Assembly: GCA_034430515.1 (NCBI GenBank) | Contig: DAOUEP010000045.1 | Span: 1 to 39,902, forward strand | Direction: 5' to 3' | Origin: DAOUEH01 sp034430515 | Lineage (GTDB): Bacteria > Chloroflexota > Dehalococcoidia > Dehalococcoidales > RBG-16-60-22 | DNA: 39,902 nt | In this document: positions 1 to 7,168 of the stretch, piece after piece | Numbering within the stretch: position 1 is the first letter of the stretch | Layout: each line of letters begins with the position of its first letter | Notes under the pieces: model-generated | The model's database searches: none | What the model was told of the DNA's origin: nothing | The model's input: the letters and a program-made list of their open reading frames with translations, nothing else | Made by a program: the position numbers and the translations under genes

Positions 1-359
1 CCGCCGTCACCGTGCAGCGAGTCGCCCCCCTGGGAGACCCGGTGGAGATAAGGGTAAAGGGCTACGACCTGGCCCTGCGCAAGCAGGAGGCCGAAAAGGT
101 GCAGGTGGAGCTGACCGGCGGTCTGCTCTCGCGGGCGGAACCCGGCGAAACAGTAACCGTCGCCGCCCTCCGGGCGGGCTGGGGATTGCAGCGCCGCCTG
201 GCCGACCTGGGGCTGACGCCGGGAGCGTCGGTGAGGGTCATTTCCAGCGGGCGTCCCGGACAGGTGGTCATCGAGGTGCGCGGCTCGCGGCTGGCCCTGG
301 GGCGTGGCGTGGCCGCCAAGGTCATGGTCAGGATGGCGGGGATGGACGCCGATGACTGA
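1..359 (+). CDS. feoA: Ferrous iron transport protein A, tandem FeoA domains (5' partial)
   Basis: FeoA proteins are small SH3-like cytoplasmic partners of the FeoB ferrous-iron transporter. The frame is open to the left edge: the residues before the GTG at 12 continue a FeoA fold, so that GTG is probably an internal Val and the gene starts outside the window. The visible part holds the C-terminal half of one FeoA domain, with the typical PLGDPVEIRVKGY run ending near residue 35, then a complete second FeoA domain (about residues 38-108, containing RRLADLGLTPG and ALGRGVAAKVMVR). It is therefore a fused FeoA-FeoA protein. Its stop overlaps the feoB start by 8 nt, which indicates translational coupling within a feoA-feoB-feoC operon. 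Confidence 0.88.
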   Translation, partial: AVTVQRVAPLGDPVEIRVKGYDLALRKQEAEKVQVELTGGLLSRAEPGETVTVAALRAGWGLQRRLADLGLTPGASVRVISSGRPGQVVIEVRGSRLALGRGVAAKVMVRMAGMDADD

Positions 360-1029
360 GAAGCAAATTACCATCGCCCTGGCGGGCAACCCCAACTCCG
401 GCAAGACCACGGTGTTCAATAACCTCACCGGGGCGCGGCAGCACGTGGGCAACTGGCCGGGCGTTACCGTGGAGAAAAAGGAAGGGCGGCTCAATTTTAA
501 AGGGCGGCGCATCCGGGTGGTGGACCTGCCCGGAGTCTACAGCCTGACGGCCTACTCGCTGGACGAGGTCATCGCCCGCGATTTCATCGTCGACGAGAGC
601 CCCGACGTCGTCGTCGACGTGGTGGACGCCGGCAACCTGGAGCGCAACATCTACCTCACCGTGCAGCTCCTGGAGATGGGGGCCAGAGTGGTCATCGCCC
701 TCAACATGATGGACGTAGCCGCATCGCGCGGCTACCGCATCGACGTACCGGAGCTATCCCGGCTGCTGGGCGCCCCGGCGGTGCCCATGGTGGCCGCCCG
801 CAACCAGGGTATTCAGGAGCTGCTGGCCACCATCCTCGACGTGGCCGAGGGCAACCTCCCCGCGGCGGGGATGAATTTACCTTACGGCCACGACGTGGAG
901 GAGGAAATCGTCAAGCTGGAAAAGGTGCTGGCCGACCGGCCGGGAGCGACCCTTTACCCGCCGCGCTGGCTGGCCGTGAAGCTGCTGGAAGACGACCGCG
1001 AGATAGTCAAGAAAATCAGGCAGGTATAG
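352..1029 (+). CDS. feoB: FeoB N-terminal G-protein domain (frame ends at a TAG before the membrane domain)
   Basis: This is the cytoplasmic GTPase part of the ferrous iron transporter FeoB. The ATG at 352 is chosen because it overlaps the feoA stop and places the G1 loop GNPNSGKT at residues 12-19, as usual. Other motifs seen are Thr39 (G2), DLPG at 58-61 (G3), NMMD at 118-121 (G4) and VAARNQG near 137-143 (G5). The helical spacer (guanine-dissociation-inhibitor-like) region follows, but the frame ends after 225 residues at TAG 1027-1029. The membrane domain continues in the next frame from 1007-1034. An intact FeoB has both parts in one chain, so this is either a +1 frameshift, a sequencing indel, or a genuinely split FeoB. 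The break lies in the linker between domains. Confidence 0.85.
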   Translation: MTEKQITIALAGNPNSGKTTVFNNLTGARQHVGNWPGVTVEKKEGRLNFKGRRIRVVDLPGVYSLTAYSLDEVIARDFIVDESPDVVVDVVDAGNLERNIYLTVQLLEMGARVVIALNMMDVAASRGYRIDVPELSRLLGAPAVPMVAARNQGIQELLATILDVAEGNLPAAGMNLPYGHDVEEEIVKLEKVLADRPGATLYPPRWLAVKLLEDDREIVKKIRQV

Positions 1030-1033
1030 GGTC

Positions 1034-2347
1034 TTGCAGGGTGAAGAGATAATCCGCGTCCGGGACCAGAGCCTGGCGCATTTGAGAAGGGTGCACGGCG
1101 ACGACGCCGAAACGCTCATCGCCGATGCCCGCTACGGCTTCATCAGCGGGCTGATGAAGGAAGTCATGACCAAGCCCGCCGTGGCCAGGGTAACCGCCAC
1201 CGACAGAATCGACAGCTTCGTCCTCAACCGCTGGCTGGGCATCCCCCTCTTTCTGCTCATTCTCTACGGGGTCTTCCAGTTCACCTTCACCGTCTCGGCG
1301 CCCCTCATCGACCTCATCGACAGCGGCCTGGGCTGGCTGGCCGAGCGGGTCGTAACCGTCTCGCCGGCTTGGCTGGGCTCGCTCCTCTCCGACGGCATTA
1401 TCGGCGGGGTGGGGGCGGTGCTGGCCTTTATCCCGGTTATTTTCCTGCTCTACATCGCCCTGTCCATCCTGGAGGACACCGGCTACCTGGCGCGGGCGGC
1501 CTTCGTCATGGACCGGTTGATGCACAAAATCGGCCTGCACGGGCGCTCCTTCGTCTCGTTGATTCTCGGCTTCGGCTGCAGCGTGCCCGCCATCATGTCG
1601 GCTCGCACTATCGAGAACCCCTCCGACCGGCTGGTGACCATCATGGTCACCCCGCTGATGTCCTGCGGGGCGCGCCTGCCGGTCTACGCGCTGCTGGCGG
1701 GGGCCTTCTTCACCGCCAACCGGGGGCTGGTGGTCTTCGGCATGTACGCCATCGGCGTGGTGCTGGCCATATTGCTGGCCTGGTTCTTCCGCAAGCGGCT
1801 CGTCCCCGGCGAGAGCGGCCACTTCGTCATGGAGCTGCCGCCGTACCGCCTGCCCACCGTCGCCAGCGTGGCGGCGCACGTCTGGGAGCGCGGCTGGGCC
1901 TTCCTCTCGCGGGCGGGCACCATTATCTTCGTGGTGGTGCTGGCCATCTGGGCGCTCGACTATTTTAACGTGCTCCAGCACATCGGGCAGGCCATCGCCC
2001 CCATCTTCGCCCCGGCGGGCTTCGGCCAGTGGCAGCCGGCGGTGGCGCTCGTCTTCGGCATCCTGGCCAAGGAGACCGTCGTCGGGGCCTTCGGCACGCT
2101 CTTCGCCGGCGCCGAAGGGACGGGCGGTTTCGCCGCCGTGCTGGGCGGTCAGCTGGGCTGGACGCCGCTCATCGCCTTCGCCTTTATGACGATGATTTTG
2201 CTCTACACCCCCTGCGTGGCCGCCATCGGCACCATCAAGAAAGAGACCGGCTCGTGGAAGTGGACGCTCTTCACGGTAGCCTATACCTTCGCGCTGGGCT
2301 GGGTCGTAGCCACGCTGATTTACCAGATAGGCCGGTTGTTTATCTGA
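1034..2347 (+). CDS. feoB: FeoB C-terminal membrane permease domain (separate frame)
   Basis: This frame encodes the polytopic membrane part of FeoB, 437 residues from a TTG at 1034. It opens with the end of the helical spacer (IADARYGFI near residue 40), then about eight hydrophobic segments. The two FeoB gate motifs are present: FGCSVPAIMS and SCGARLPVYALLAGAFF. Late helices contain GILAKETVVGAFG and LYTPCVAAIG, all typical of FeoB. The frame is open back to 1007, so a single-base indel between about 1007 and 1029 would join it to the upstream GTPase. The TTG has no convincing Shine-Dalgarno sequence, which argues for an indel rather than an independent gene. If both pieces are made, they could assemble as a two-chain transporter. 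Confidence 0.85.
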   Translation: MQGEEIIRVRDQSLAHLRRVHGDDAETLIADARYGFISGLMKEVMTKPAVARVTATDRIDSFVLNRWLGIPLFLLILYGVFQFTFTVSAPLIDLIDSGLGWLAERVVTVSPAWLGSLLSDGIIGGVGAVLAFIPVIFLLYIALSILEDTGYLARAAFVMDRLMHKIGLHGRSFVSLILGFGCSVPAIMSARTIENPSDRLVTIMVTPLMSCGARLPVYALLAGAFFTANRGLVVFGMYAIGVVLAILLAWFFRKRLVPGESGHFVMELPPYRLPTVASVAAHVWERGWAFLSRAGTIIFVVVLAIWALDYFNVLQHIGQAIAPIFAPAGFGQWQPAVALVFGILAKETVVGAFGTLFAGAEGTGGFAAVLGGQLGWTPLIAFAFMTMILLYTPCVAAIGTIKKETGSWKWTLFTVAYTFALGWVVATLIYQIGRLFI

Positions 2348-2366
2348 CGACCGGGAGGGGTTAGCC

Positions 2367-2615
2367 ATGCTTAAAGAGATACTAAAGATGTTCCGGGAGA
2401 GCGGCGGGCCGCTGGACTTAAAGGCACTGGCCGCCAAGCTGGACGTGGAAACGAGCGCCCTGGAGGGGATGCTGACGACCCTGGTGCGCCAGGGCAAGCT
2501 GCGGGAGGTGGAGGTCGGCTCGGCGGACTGCCGGGCGTGCCACAGCCGCCTGACCTGCGCCTACATGGTTGGAGGCGTGTCCCTGGGGAAGGTCTACGAG
2601 CTGCCGGAGGGATAA
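2367..2615 (+). CDS. feoC: FeoC-like winged-helix protein with Cys cluster
   Basis: An 82-residue protein with the size, order and makeup of FeoC. The N-terminal 50 residues look like a winged helix (SGGPLDLKALAAKLDVETS, then a second helix and the wing). Cys55, Cys58 and Cys64 follow in C-x2-C-x5-C spacing, resembling the Fe-S-binding loop reported for enterobacterial FeoC. FeoC proteins modulate FeoB stability or act as small iron-responsive regulators; which applies here cannot be told. It begins 19 nt after the feoB stop, with a purine-rich GGGAGGGG site at 2353-2360. The classical fourth Cys is not present within the loop. Confidence 0.8.
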   Translation: MLKEILKMFRESGGPLDLKALAAKLDVETSALEGMLTTLVRQGKLREVEVGSADCRACHSRLTCAYMVGGVSLGKVYELPEG

Positions 2616-2626
2616 GGAGGTAAGTG

Positions 2627-3010
2627 ATGTCGCCGACGGATGAAAATTTAAAGATTGCCTTTGCCGACGAGAGCCAGACCAATATCGAATATTTGGCTTA
2701 CGCCCACCAGGCGATGGAGGAGGGCTGCATGGAGGTCGCCCAGCTCTTCCGCGAGGCGGCCGGCGCCGAGGTGATACACGCCCTGAGCCACCTCAAGACG
2801 CTCAACGTGGTGCGGGGGACGCGCGATAATCTCAAAGAGGCGGCCGCGGGCGAGAGCCTGGAAATCATGTCGATGTACCCCAAGTTCATCGAGGAAGCAG
2901 AAAAGGAAGGGCGGCCAGAGGCCGCCGAGAGCTTCCGCATCGCCTTCGAGCGGGAGAAGCACCACCGCGATATGTTCCGCGAGGCGCTCAAGAAGATGGG
3001 GCAGGGTTAG
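2627..3010 (+). CDS. Rubrerythrin-family ferritin-like diiron protein
   Basis: A 127-residue four-helix ferritin-like protein of the rubrerythrin group, which reduces peroxide in anaerobes using a diiron site. Expected iron-ligand patterns are visible: an early E-x6-Y stretch (ESQTNIEYLAYA), EAAGAEVIHA in the second helix, an EEA segment in the third, and E-R-E-K-H-H near residue 110. The C-terminal rubredoxin domain of classical rubrerythrin is missing, so an external electron donor is needed. ATG 2627 is preferred over GTG 2624 because it lies 6 nt after GGAGG (2616-2620). It is 11 nt downstream of feoC, so it is probably co-transcribed with the feo genes. That would couple ferrous iron import to peroxide defence. 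Confidence 0.88.
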   Translation: MSPTDENLKIAFADESQTNIEYLAYAHQAMEEGCMEVAQLFREAAGAEVIHALSHLKTLNVVRGTRDNLKEAAAGESLEIMSMYPKFIEEAEKEGRPEAAESFRIAFEREKHHRDMFREALKKMGQG

Positions 3011-3078
3011 GTTTGCCCACCCGGCCCGCCCTGTGGCATCCTGCCACTACTCGGTGGGGTTTCTGCCCCACTCCGGGG

Positions 3079-3194
3079 AAAATCCTTCTTACTCTCCCTT
3101 TATGAAAGGGAGACGATAGTATTTCACTGTAGAATCACCGCCGGCAACCCGTTGGTTTGTCCCCCTTTTTAAAGGGGGAATAAAGGAGGATTTT
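3079..3194. repeat. MITE-like 116-bp element with imperfect terminal inverted repeats
   Basis: The left end (AAAATCCTTCTTACTCTCCC, from 3079) and the reverse complement of the right end (AAAATCCTCCTTTATTCCCC, ending at 3194) align over about 35 bp. Each arm also contains its own palindrome: TCTCCCTTTATGAAAGGGAGA on the left and a CCCCCTTTTTAAAGGGGG core on the right. It has no coding capacity. This is the structure of a small non-autonomous transposable or extragenic palindromic element. No target-site duplication was identified with confidence. Confidence 0.55.
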
Positions 3195-3214
3195 GGAGGA
3201 GCCAAGGGGTGGGG

Positions 3215-3280
3215 GACTACGGGCTAAGCCGCCCATGGTGCGAGGGCGGCCAGGGTGGGAATAGATTATCCAGAAGGGGA
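3215..3280 (+). repeat. Dispersed intergenic repeat, copy A (internally deleted)
   Basis: It shares GACTACGGGCTAAGCCG, then CGAGGGCGG, then CCAGGGTGGGAATAGATTA with the copies at 20251-20350 (same strand) and 32781-32890 (opposite strand). Compared with those copies it lacks a block of about 33 bp (GTTTACCCGCCGAAG and following bases) between CGAGGGCGG and CCAGGG. Confidence 0.7.
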
Positions 3281-3295
3281 GGGGAGGGGGCAAGA

Positions 3296-3324
3296 TTGAC
3301 CCCGCCCGATGACAGGATTATTAT
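3296..3324 (+). promoter_or_regulatory. Sirtuin promoter, TTGACC-N17-TATTAT
   Basis: The -35 box TTGACC is at 3296-3301 and the -10 box TATTAT at 3319-3324, with 17 bp between them. Transcription would start near 3331, only about two bases before the ATG at 3333. No Shine-Dalgarno sequence is present, so the transcript is probably leaderless. Confidence 0.55.
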
Positions 3325-3332
3325 AACAATGT

Positions 3333-4019
3333 ATGGCTGACCTGCAAGCCCGAATCGCCACCCTGGCGCGCTGGATAAAGGATTCCAAATACCTGGTCGT
3401 CTTTACCGGCGCCGGTATCAGCACCGAGTCCGGCCTGCGCGATTTCCGCGGCCCGGACGGCCTCTGGACGCGCCGCGACAAGGGCCTCGCCACGCCCCAC
3501 CAGGACTTCACCGCCGCCGAGCCCAACGAAGGACACCGCGCCATCGCCGAGCTGCAGACCCTGGGCAAGCTAGCCTTCCTCATCTCGCAGAACGTGGATA
3601 ACCTGCACCTCAAGTCCGGCATCGACCCCGAAAAACTGGCCGAGCTGCACGGCAACCTCGCCAAGGTGCGCTGCGAAGGGTGCGACTTCAAGATGGATAG
3701 AATCGAAGGCGAGCGGGAGTGCCCCCTCTGCGGCGGTAATCTGGTCTCGACGGTGGTTGACTTCGGCCAGACGCTGCCGGAGAAAGACCTCAGCGATTCT
3801 TACGAGCACTCGCGCCGCTGCGACCTCTTTATCGTGGCCGGTTCCAGCCTGGTGGTCTACCCGGCGGCGGACATGCCCCGAGTGGCCCTGGAGGCGGGGG
3901 CGAAACTGGTCATCATCAACCGGGGCGATACCCCCTACGACGGCTACGCCCGGCTGCGCTTCGACGAGGCCACCGGCGAGGTCTTGCCGGCGGCGGTCGA
4001 GCGGCTCAAGACGCTTTAG
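3333..4019 (+). CDS. NAD-dependent protein deacylase, Sir2 family
   Basis: Sirtuins remove acetyl or longer acyl groups from lysines using NAD+, often adjusting acyl-CoA synthetases and other metabolic enzymes. This 228-residue protein shows the full signature: GAGIS at 26-30, DFRG at 37-40, QNVDNLH at 86-92 and the catalytic His106 in ELHGN. A zinc site is formed by Cys114, Cys117, Cys130 and Cys133, and GSSL and INRGDTP close the NAD pocket. The Ala-Arg-x-x-Tyr/Arg pattern of desuccinylases was not obvious, so acyl preference is open. It is single-gene, probably leaderless, and convergent with the downstream minus-strand gene; the two stop codons overlap by 4 bp. An acyl-CoA ligase at 18669 is a plausible substrate type. 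Confidence 0.93.
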   Translation: MADLQARIATLARWIKDSKYLVVFTGAGISTESGLRDFRGPDGLWTRRDKGLATPHQDFTAAEPNEGHRAIAELQTLGKLAFLISQNVDNLHLKSGIDPEKLAELHGNLAKVRCEGCDFKMDRIEGERECPLCGGNLVSTVVDFGQTLPEKDLSDSYEHSRRCDLFIVAGSSLVVYPAADMPRVALEAGAKLVIINRGDTPYDGYARLRFDEATGEVLPAAVERLKTL

Positions 4020-4774
4020 TCGTCCTCGCGGAACTCGTAGACGGTGCTCGACCAGATGTCCCTGACGACGCTCTTGAGGACGGGCTGGCGCGGGTCGGGG
4101 ATTTCCAGCCGGGGCGGGAGCCGGGGCGTTTTAAGCCGGGCGATAAAGTCGCACTGCTTGCGGGCGGTCTCGATGGCCTCCCGGGAACCCCCGAAGACGA
4201 GGTAGTCCAGCTGCTTGACATAAGGCTCCAGCTGCTCTCGGGCGCGCTGGCAGAGGCGGGTGATGAAATACTCGATTTGCTTGTCGCGGTGGCGCTCGAA
4301 GCGGTGCGCCGACGAGCCGCCCTGGCGGTGCCGCCCGTGGACGTTGCCGGTGCCGACCTTGCTGGTAACCAGTTTTTCTCCTCTGGCCACGCCGACGGCG
4401 TAGGCCCCCAGGCGCACCAGAATGAAGCCGACCAGGTAATCATGGGCGAGCATATCCCGCAGCGTCTTGACGTCTATCTCCGGGGCGACGCAGGACTGGG
4501 TGACCGGGAAGGGTGGCTGGATGAGAAAGCCTCGTTCCTCCGGCCCGAAGACGGCGATGGCGCCGCTGTGAGATTTTTCGGCATGAAAAGCGCAGGTGCC
4601 GATGGCCTCCGGCCGGGCGGGCAGATGCTTGAGGTGGCCGTGGATTGTTTCCGGCGCGGCGCCGGCCTGGAGCGAGACGGTCACGTGGCCGGCGGACGAG
4701 CCCGCTTCCAGGCTGTCCAGCCAGGCCAGCATGCGGTCGCGGGTGTAGACGTGTTTCTGTGGCGCCGCGGTCAT
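4016..4774 (-). CDS. Vms1/eRF1-like release-factor domain protein (VLRF1-type peptidyl-tRNA hydrolase)
   Basis: A 252-residue cytoplasmic protein that I match to the Vms1-like release-factor group, bacterial relatives of eRF1-fold proteins that hydrolyse peptidyl-tRNA on stalled 60S/50S subunits. The recognisable part is the basic loop GRHRQGGSSAHRFERHR at about 147-163. It corresponds to the K-Q-G-G-S-Q catalytic loop of eukaryotic Vms1. The preceding strand-rich segment (residues 55-135) and a helical region after 164 with YLVFGG fit the fold. Here the residue aligned with the Vms1 catalytic Gln is Ser, so catalysis is not proven. The start ATG overlaps the mutS2 stop as ATGA, so it is translated right after MutS2. 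This assignment rests on motif recognition, not a search. Confidence 0.68.
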   Translation of the reverse strand: MTAAPQKHVYTRDRMLAWLDSLEAGSSAGHVTVSLQAGAAPETIHGHLKHLPARPEAIGTCAFHAEKSHSGAIAVFGPEERGFLIQPPFPVTQSCVAPEIDVKTLRDMLAHDYLVGFILVRLGAYAVGVARGEKLVTSKVGTGNVHGRHRQGGSSAHRFERHRDKQIEYFITRLCQRAREQLEPYVKQLDYLVFGGSREAIETARKQCDFIARLKTPRLPPRLEIPDPRQPVLKSVVRDIWSSTVYEFREDD

Positions 4775-7113
4775 AGCTTGACCACCGTGGCCCCGTCGCC
4801 GCCCTCGTCGCGCTCCCCGGCCCGGAAAGACCTGGCCAGCGGATGACCGGTCAGGAAATCGCGCACAATCTGGCGCACCGTTCCGGTGCCGACGCCGTGG
4901 ATAATGCGCACCTCCGGGAGACCCGCGCGGGCGGCGTCGTCAAGGTACATGTCCAGCTCCGGCTCGATTTCGTCGGCGCGCTTGCCGCGCAGGTCGAGCT
5001 GCCGGGCCACCGCCGGGGCGGCCGGCTGCGTCCCCGCCGGCAGCGGGGCGGCGGAAGCCGTCGTCTTGACCACGCCGGCCAGGTTCAGGCGCATCCTGGT
5101 ACGGCCCGCCTGCACCTCCACCTCGTTGGTATCGGCCAGCACCGCCAGCACCGTGGCCGTCATCCCGGCGTCCTTAAGACGCACCGTGTCGCCGGGCCGG
5201 ATAATATCGTCCTCGTCCGGGGCGGCGTCGGCCACGCGGGGCTGCCAGTCGGGGCTGTCCACCCGCTCGCGCACGCTGGCCAGCGCCTGCCGCGCCTCCC
5301 GGAGGCGGGCCTCGCTCTTCTCCCGGCGCAGGTCGGCGGCCGCCTGGCGTATCTCCTTGTGCAGCTCGGCGGCCTCCCGCACGATTTTATCGCGCACCTC
5401 CTGGATAGCCAGCCGCTCCTCGCCCTGGAGGCGCTTGATTTCTTTTTCCAGCTCTTTATTCCGTCGGGCCAGGTCTGCCTGCTCCTTTTTCAGCCCGGCC
5501 TGTAAAGCTGCCGTTTTCTGCTTTTCCGCCATCAGGTTGGCCAGCAGGTTTTCCAGCTCCTGGCTGCCTTCGGCCAGCATGCCCCTGGCGTCGGCGATAA
5601 TCTCCGCGGGCAGGCCCAGGCGCGCCGCCGTGGCCATGGCGTTGGAGCCGCCGGGGATGCCGGTGGTGAGGTGGTAAGTGGGCGTCAGGGTGGCCGGGTC
5701 GAACTCTAGCGAGGCGTTTTCCAGGCCATCGGTGGCGTGGGCGAAGGCCTTTAAATCGCCGAAATGGGTGGTGGCCACCGTCAGCGTGCCGCGGGACAGG
5801 AAATGGCGCAGGACGGCCCGGGCCAGGGCCGAGCCTTCGGCGGGGTCGGTGCTGGTGCCCAGCTCGTCGAGCAATACCAGGCTGCGGCCGGTGGCCCCCC
5901 GGATGATGCGCACGATGTTGCCCAGGTGCCAGCTGAAGGTGGACAGGGTCTGCTCGATGGACTGCTCGTCGCCGATATCGGCGTAGATGCCGTCGAAGAG
6001 GGGCAGCCGGCTCTCCGGCGCGGCGGGGACGGGCATACCCGCCTGGGCCATCAGGCTGAGGAGGCCGATGGTCTTGAGCGTGACCGTCTTGCCGCCGGTG
6101 TTGGGGCCGGTGATGACCAAAATCTTGAAATCGCGCCCTATTTCCACCGAGAAGGGCACGGCCTTATCGCCTAAAAGCGGGTGGCGGGCCTCGGCCAGCT
6201 GGAGGTAGCCGTTCTTCTGCTCTCCCGGCGGGACGACCTCCGGCTCGACGGCCCGGATGCGGCGGGCGTAGCGGGCCTTGGCCAGTATCAGGTCTATCTC
6301 GGCGGCCAGCTCGATACTGCCGGCGATGTCGTCGCGGTGGGCGCCCACCTCGGCGCTCAGGATGCGCAGGATGCGCTCAATCTCGCGCCGCTCCTCGATG
6401 ACCAGCTCGCGCAGGGCGTTGCCCAGCCCCACGGTGACGGTCGGCTCAACAAAGACGGTGGCGCCGGTGTTGGAGATGTCGTGGACGATGCCCTTGATTT
6501 CGTGGCGGCTCTCCATCTTGACCAGGATAACGTAGCGCCCCTCGCGCTCGGTGACGATGTCCTCCTGGAGGAGGCGAGTACCTCGCGGCGAGCGGACGAT
6601 GGCCTCCAGCTTTTCCAGAATCTGGGCGCGGGTCGCCCGCAGCTGCTGGCGGATTTCGGCAAGCTGCGGCGAGGCCGTATCGAGCACTTCCCCGGCGGGG
6701 TCGAGGCAGGCGGCGATGTCCTTCTCTATCTGTTTCAGCTCGGCGATGCCCTCGCCCAGCTCCCAGAGCAAAGGAAAGTCCCCGGCGATGCTCTTTAAGT
6801 AGCGGCGCAGCTCGTGGAGGGCGGCCAGCGTCTGCTGGACTTCCAGCAGGGCCAGCGGCTCCAGCAGCCCTTCCAGGGCGGCCAGGCGCGCCTTCTCGCG
6901 GATGTCCACCACGTCCCCGACGGCGAAGCCCCGGTCGAACTCCAGCAGCGAGCGCGCCTCGGCGGTCTGGTTGAGCGAGTGCGTAACCGCCTCGTAGTCC
7001 GTCTGTGGCGTCAGCCGCTCGGCCAGCTCGCGGCTGGCCGAAAAAGACGTATAGCCGGCCAGAATCTCGCGGATGCGGGGGAACTCCAGCATCTCCAGGC
7101 TTTTCGGGTCCAT
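4771..7113 (-). CDS. mutS2: MutS2 ATPase/Smr protein, ribosome-collision rescue or anti-recombination factor
   Basis: A 780-residue MutS2. The N-terminal clamp/lever region is followed by the MutS-type ATPase, with Walker A GPNTGGKT at 336-343 and Walker B LVLLDE at 412-417 followed by LGTSTDP. A long charged coiled coil comes next (about 520-630), then a KOW-like segment and a C-terminal Smr domain with LDLRG and IHGVGTG. MutS2 lacks the mismatch-reading domain of MutS. In Bacillus subtilis it binds collided ribosomes and splits them; in Helicobacter it suppresses recombination. The ATG at 7113 is chosen because the family begins with MDPKSLEMLEF-like sequence; upstream codons lie beyond a -10 box. 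It forms a two-gene unit with the release-factor-like gene. Confidence 0.95.
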   Translation of the reverse strand: MDPKSLEMLEFPRIREILAGYTSFSASRELAERLTPQTDYEAVTHSLNQTAEARSLLEFDRGFAVGDVVDIREKARLAALEGLLEPLALLEVQQTLAALHELRRYLKSIAGDFPLLWELGEGIAELKQIEKDIAACLDPAGEVLDTASPQLAEIRQQLRATRAQILEKLEAIVRSPRGTRLLQEDIVTEREGRYVILVKMESRHEIKGIVHDISNTGATVFVEPTVTVGLGNALRELVIEERREIERILRILSAEVGAHRDDIAGSIELAAEIDLILAKARYARRIRAVEPEVVPPGEQKNGYLQLAEARHPLLGDKAVPFSVEIGRDFKILVITGPNTGGKTVTLKTIGLLSLMAQAGMPVPAAPESRLPLFDGIYADIGDEQSIEQTLSTFSWHLGNIVRIIRGATGRSLVLLDELGTSTDPAEGSALARAVLRHFLSRGTLTVATTHFGDLKAFAHATDGLENASLEFDPATLTPTYHLTTGIPGGSNAMATAARLGLPAEIIADARGMLAEGSQELENLLANLMAEKQKTAALQAGLKKEQADLARRNKELEKEIKRLQGEERLAIQEVRDKIVREAAELHKEIRQAAADLRREKSEARLREARQALASVRERVDSPDWQPRVADAAPDEDDIIRPGDTVRLKDAGMTATVLAVLADTNEVEVQAGRTRMRLNLAGVVKTTASAAPLPAGTQPAAPAVARQLDLRGKRADEIEPELDMYLDDAARAGLPEVRIIHGVGTGTVRQIVRDFLTGHPLARSFRAGERDEGGDGATVVKL

Positions 7114-7122
7114 AACGGCTCT

Positions 7123-7128
7123 ATTATA
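7123..7128 (-). promoter_or_regulatory. -10 box of mutS2 (TATAAT), suggesting a leaderless transcript
   Basis: A perfect TATAAT on the minus strand lies 9 nt before the mutS2 ATG, which has no Shine-Dalgarno sequence. Transcription would begin within a few bases of the start codon. The -35 region is weak (GTGAGG at 18 bp spacing), so the call rests mainly on the -10 box. Confidence 0.45.
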
Positions 7129-7168
7129 GCACGGGAGATTGGCGCGCCTCACCTGGGGACACAGGAAT

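Larger units (their letters stand above)
3011..3332. other. Intergenic region with hairpins, MITE-like element and dispersed repeat
   Basis: There is no gene here. Just after rubrerythrin come two hairpins, GTGGCA-tcc-TGCCAC (3033-3047) and GTGGGG-N6-CCCCAC (3054-3071). Neither has a clear T-run, so they may be attenuating or processing structures. Then come a 116-bp inverted-repeat element (3079-3194), one short copy of a repeat found twice more in the window (3215-3280), and the sirtuin promoter (3296-3324). Confidence 0.7.

Noticed and set aside
1027..1029. TAG in feoB read as pyrrolysine
   Set aside because: After TAG the same frame meets TGA within five codons and has no FeoB sequence; the permease continues in another frame.
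1000..1036. Programmed ribosomal frameshift in feoB
   Set aside because: No slippery heptamer, internal Shine-Dalgarno or stimulatory structure was seen at the transition; an indel is simpler.
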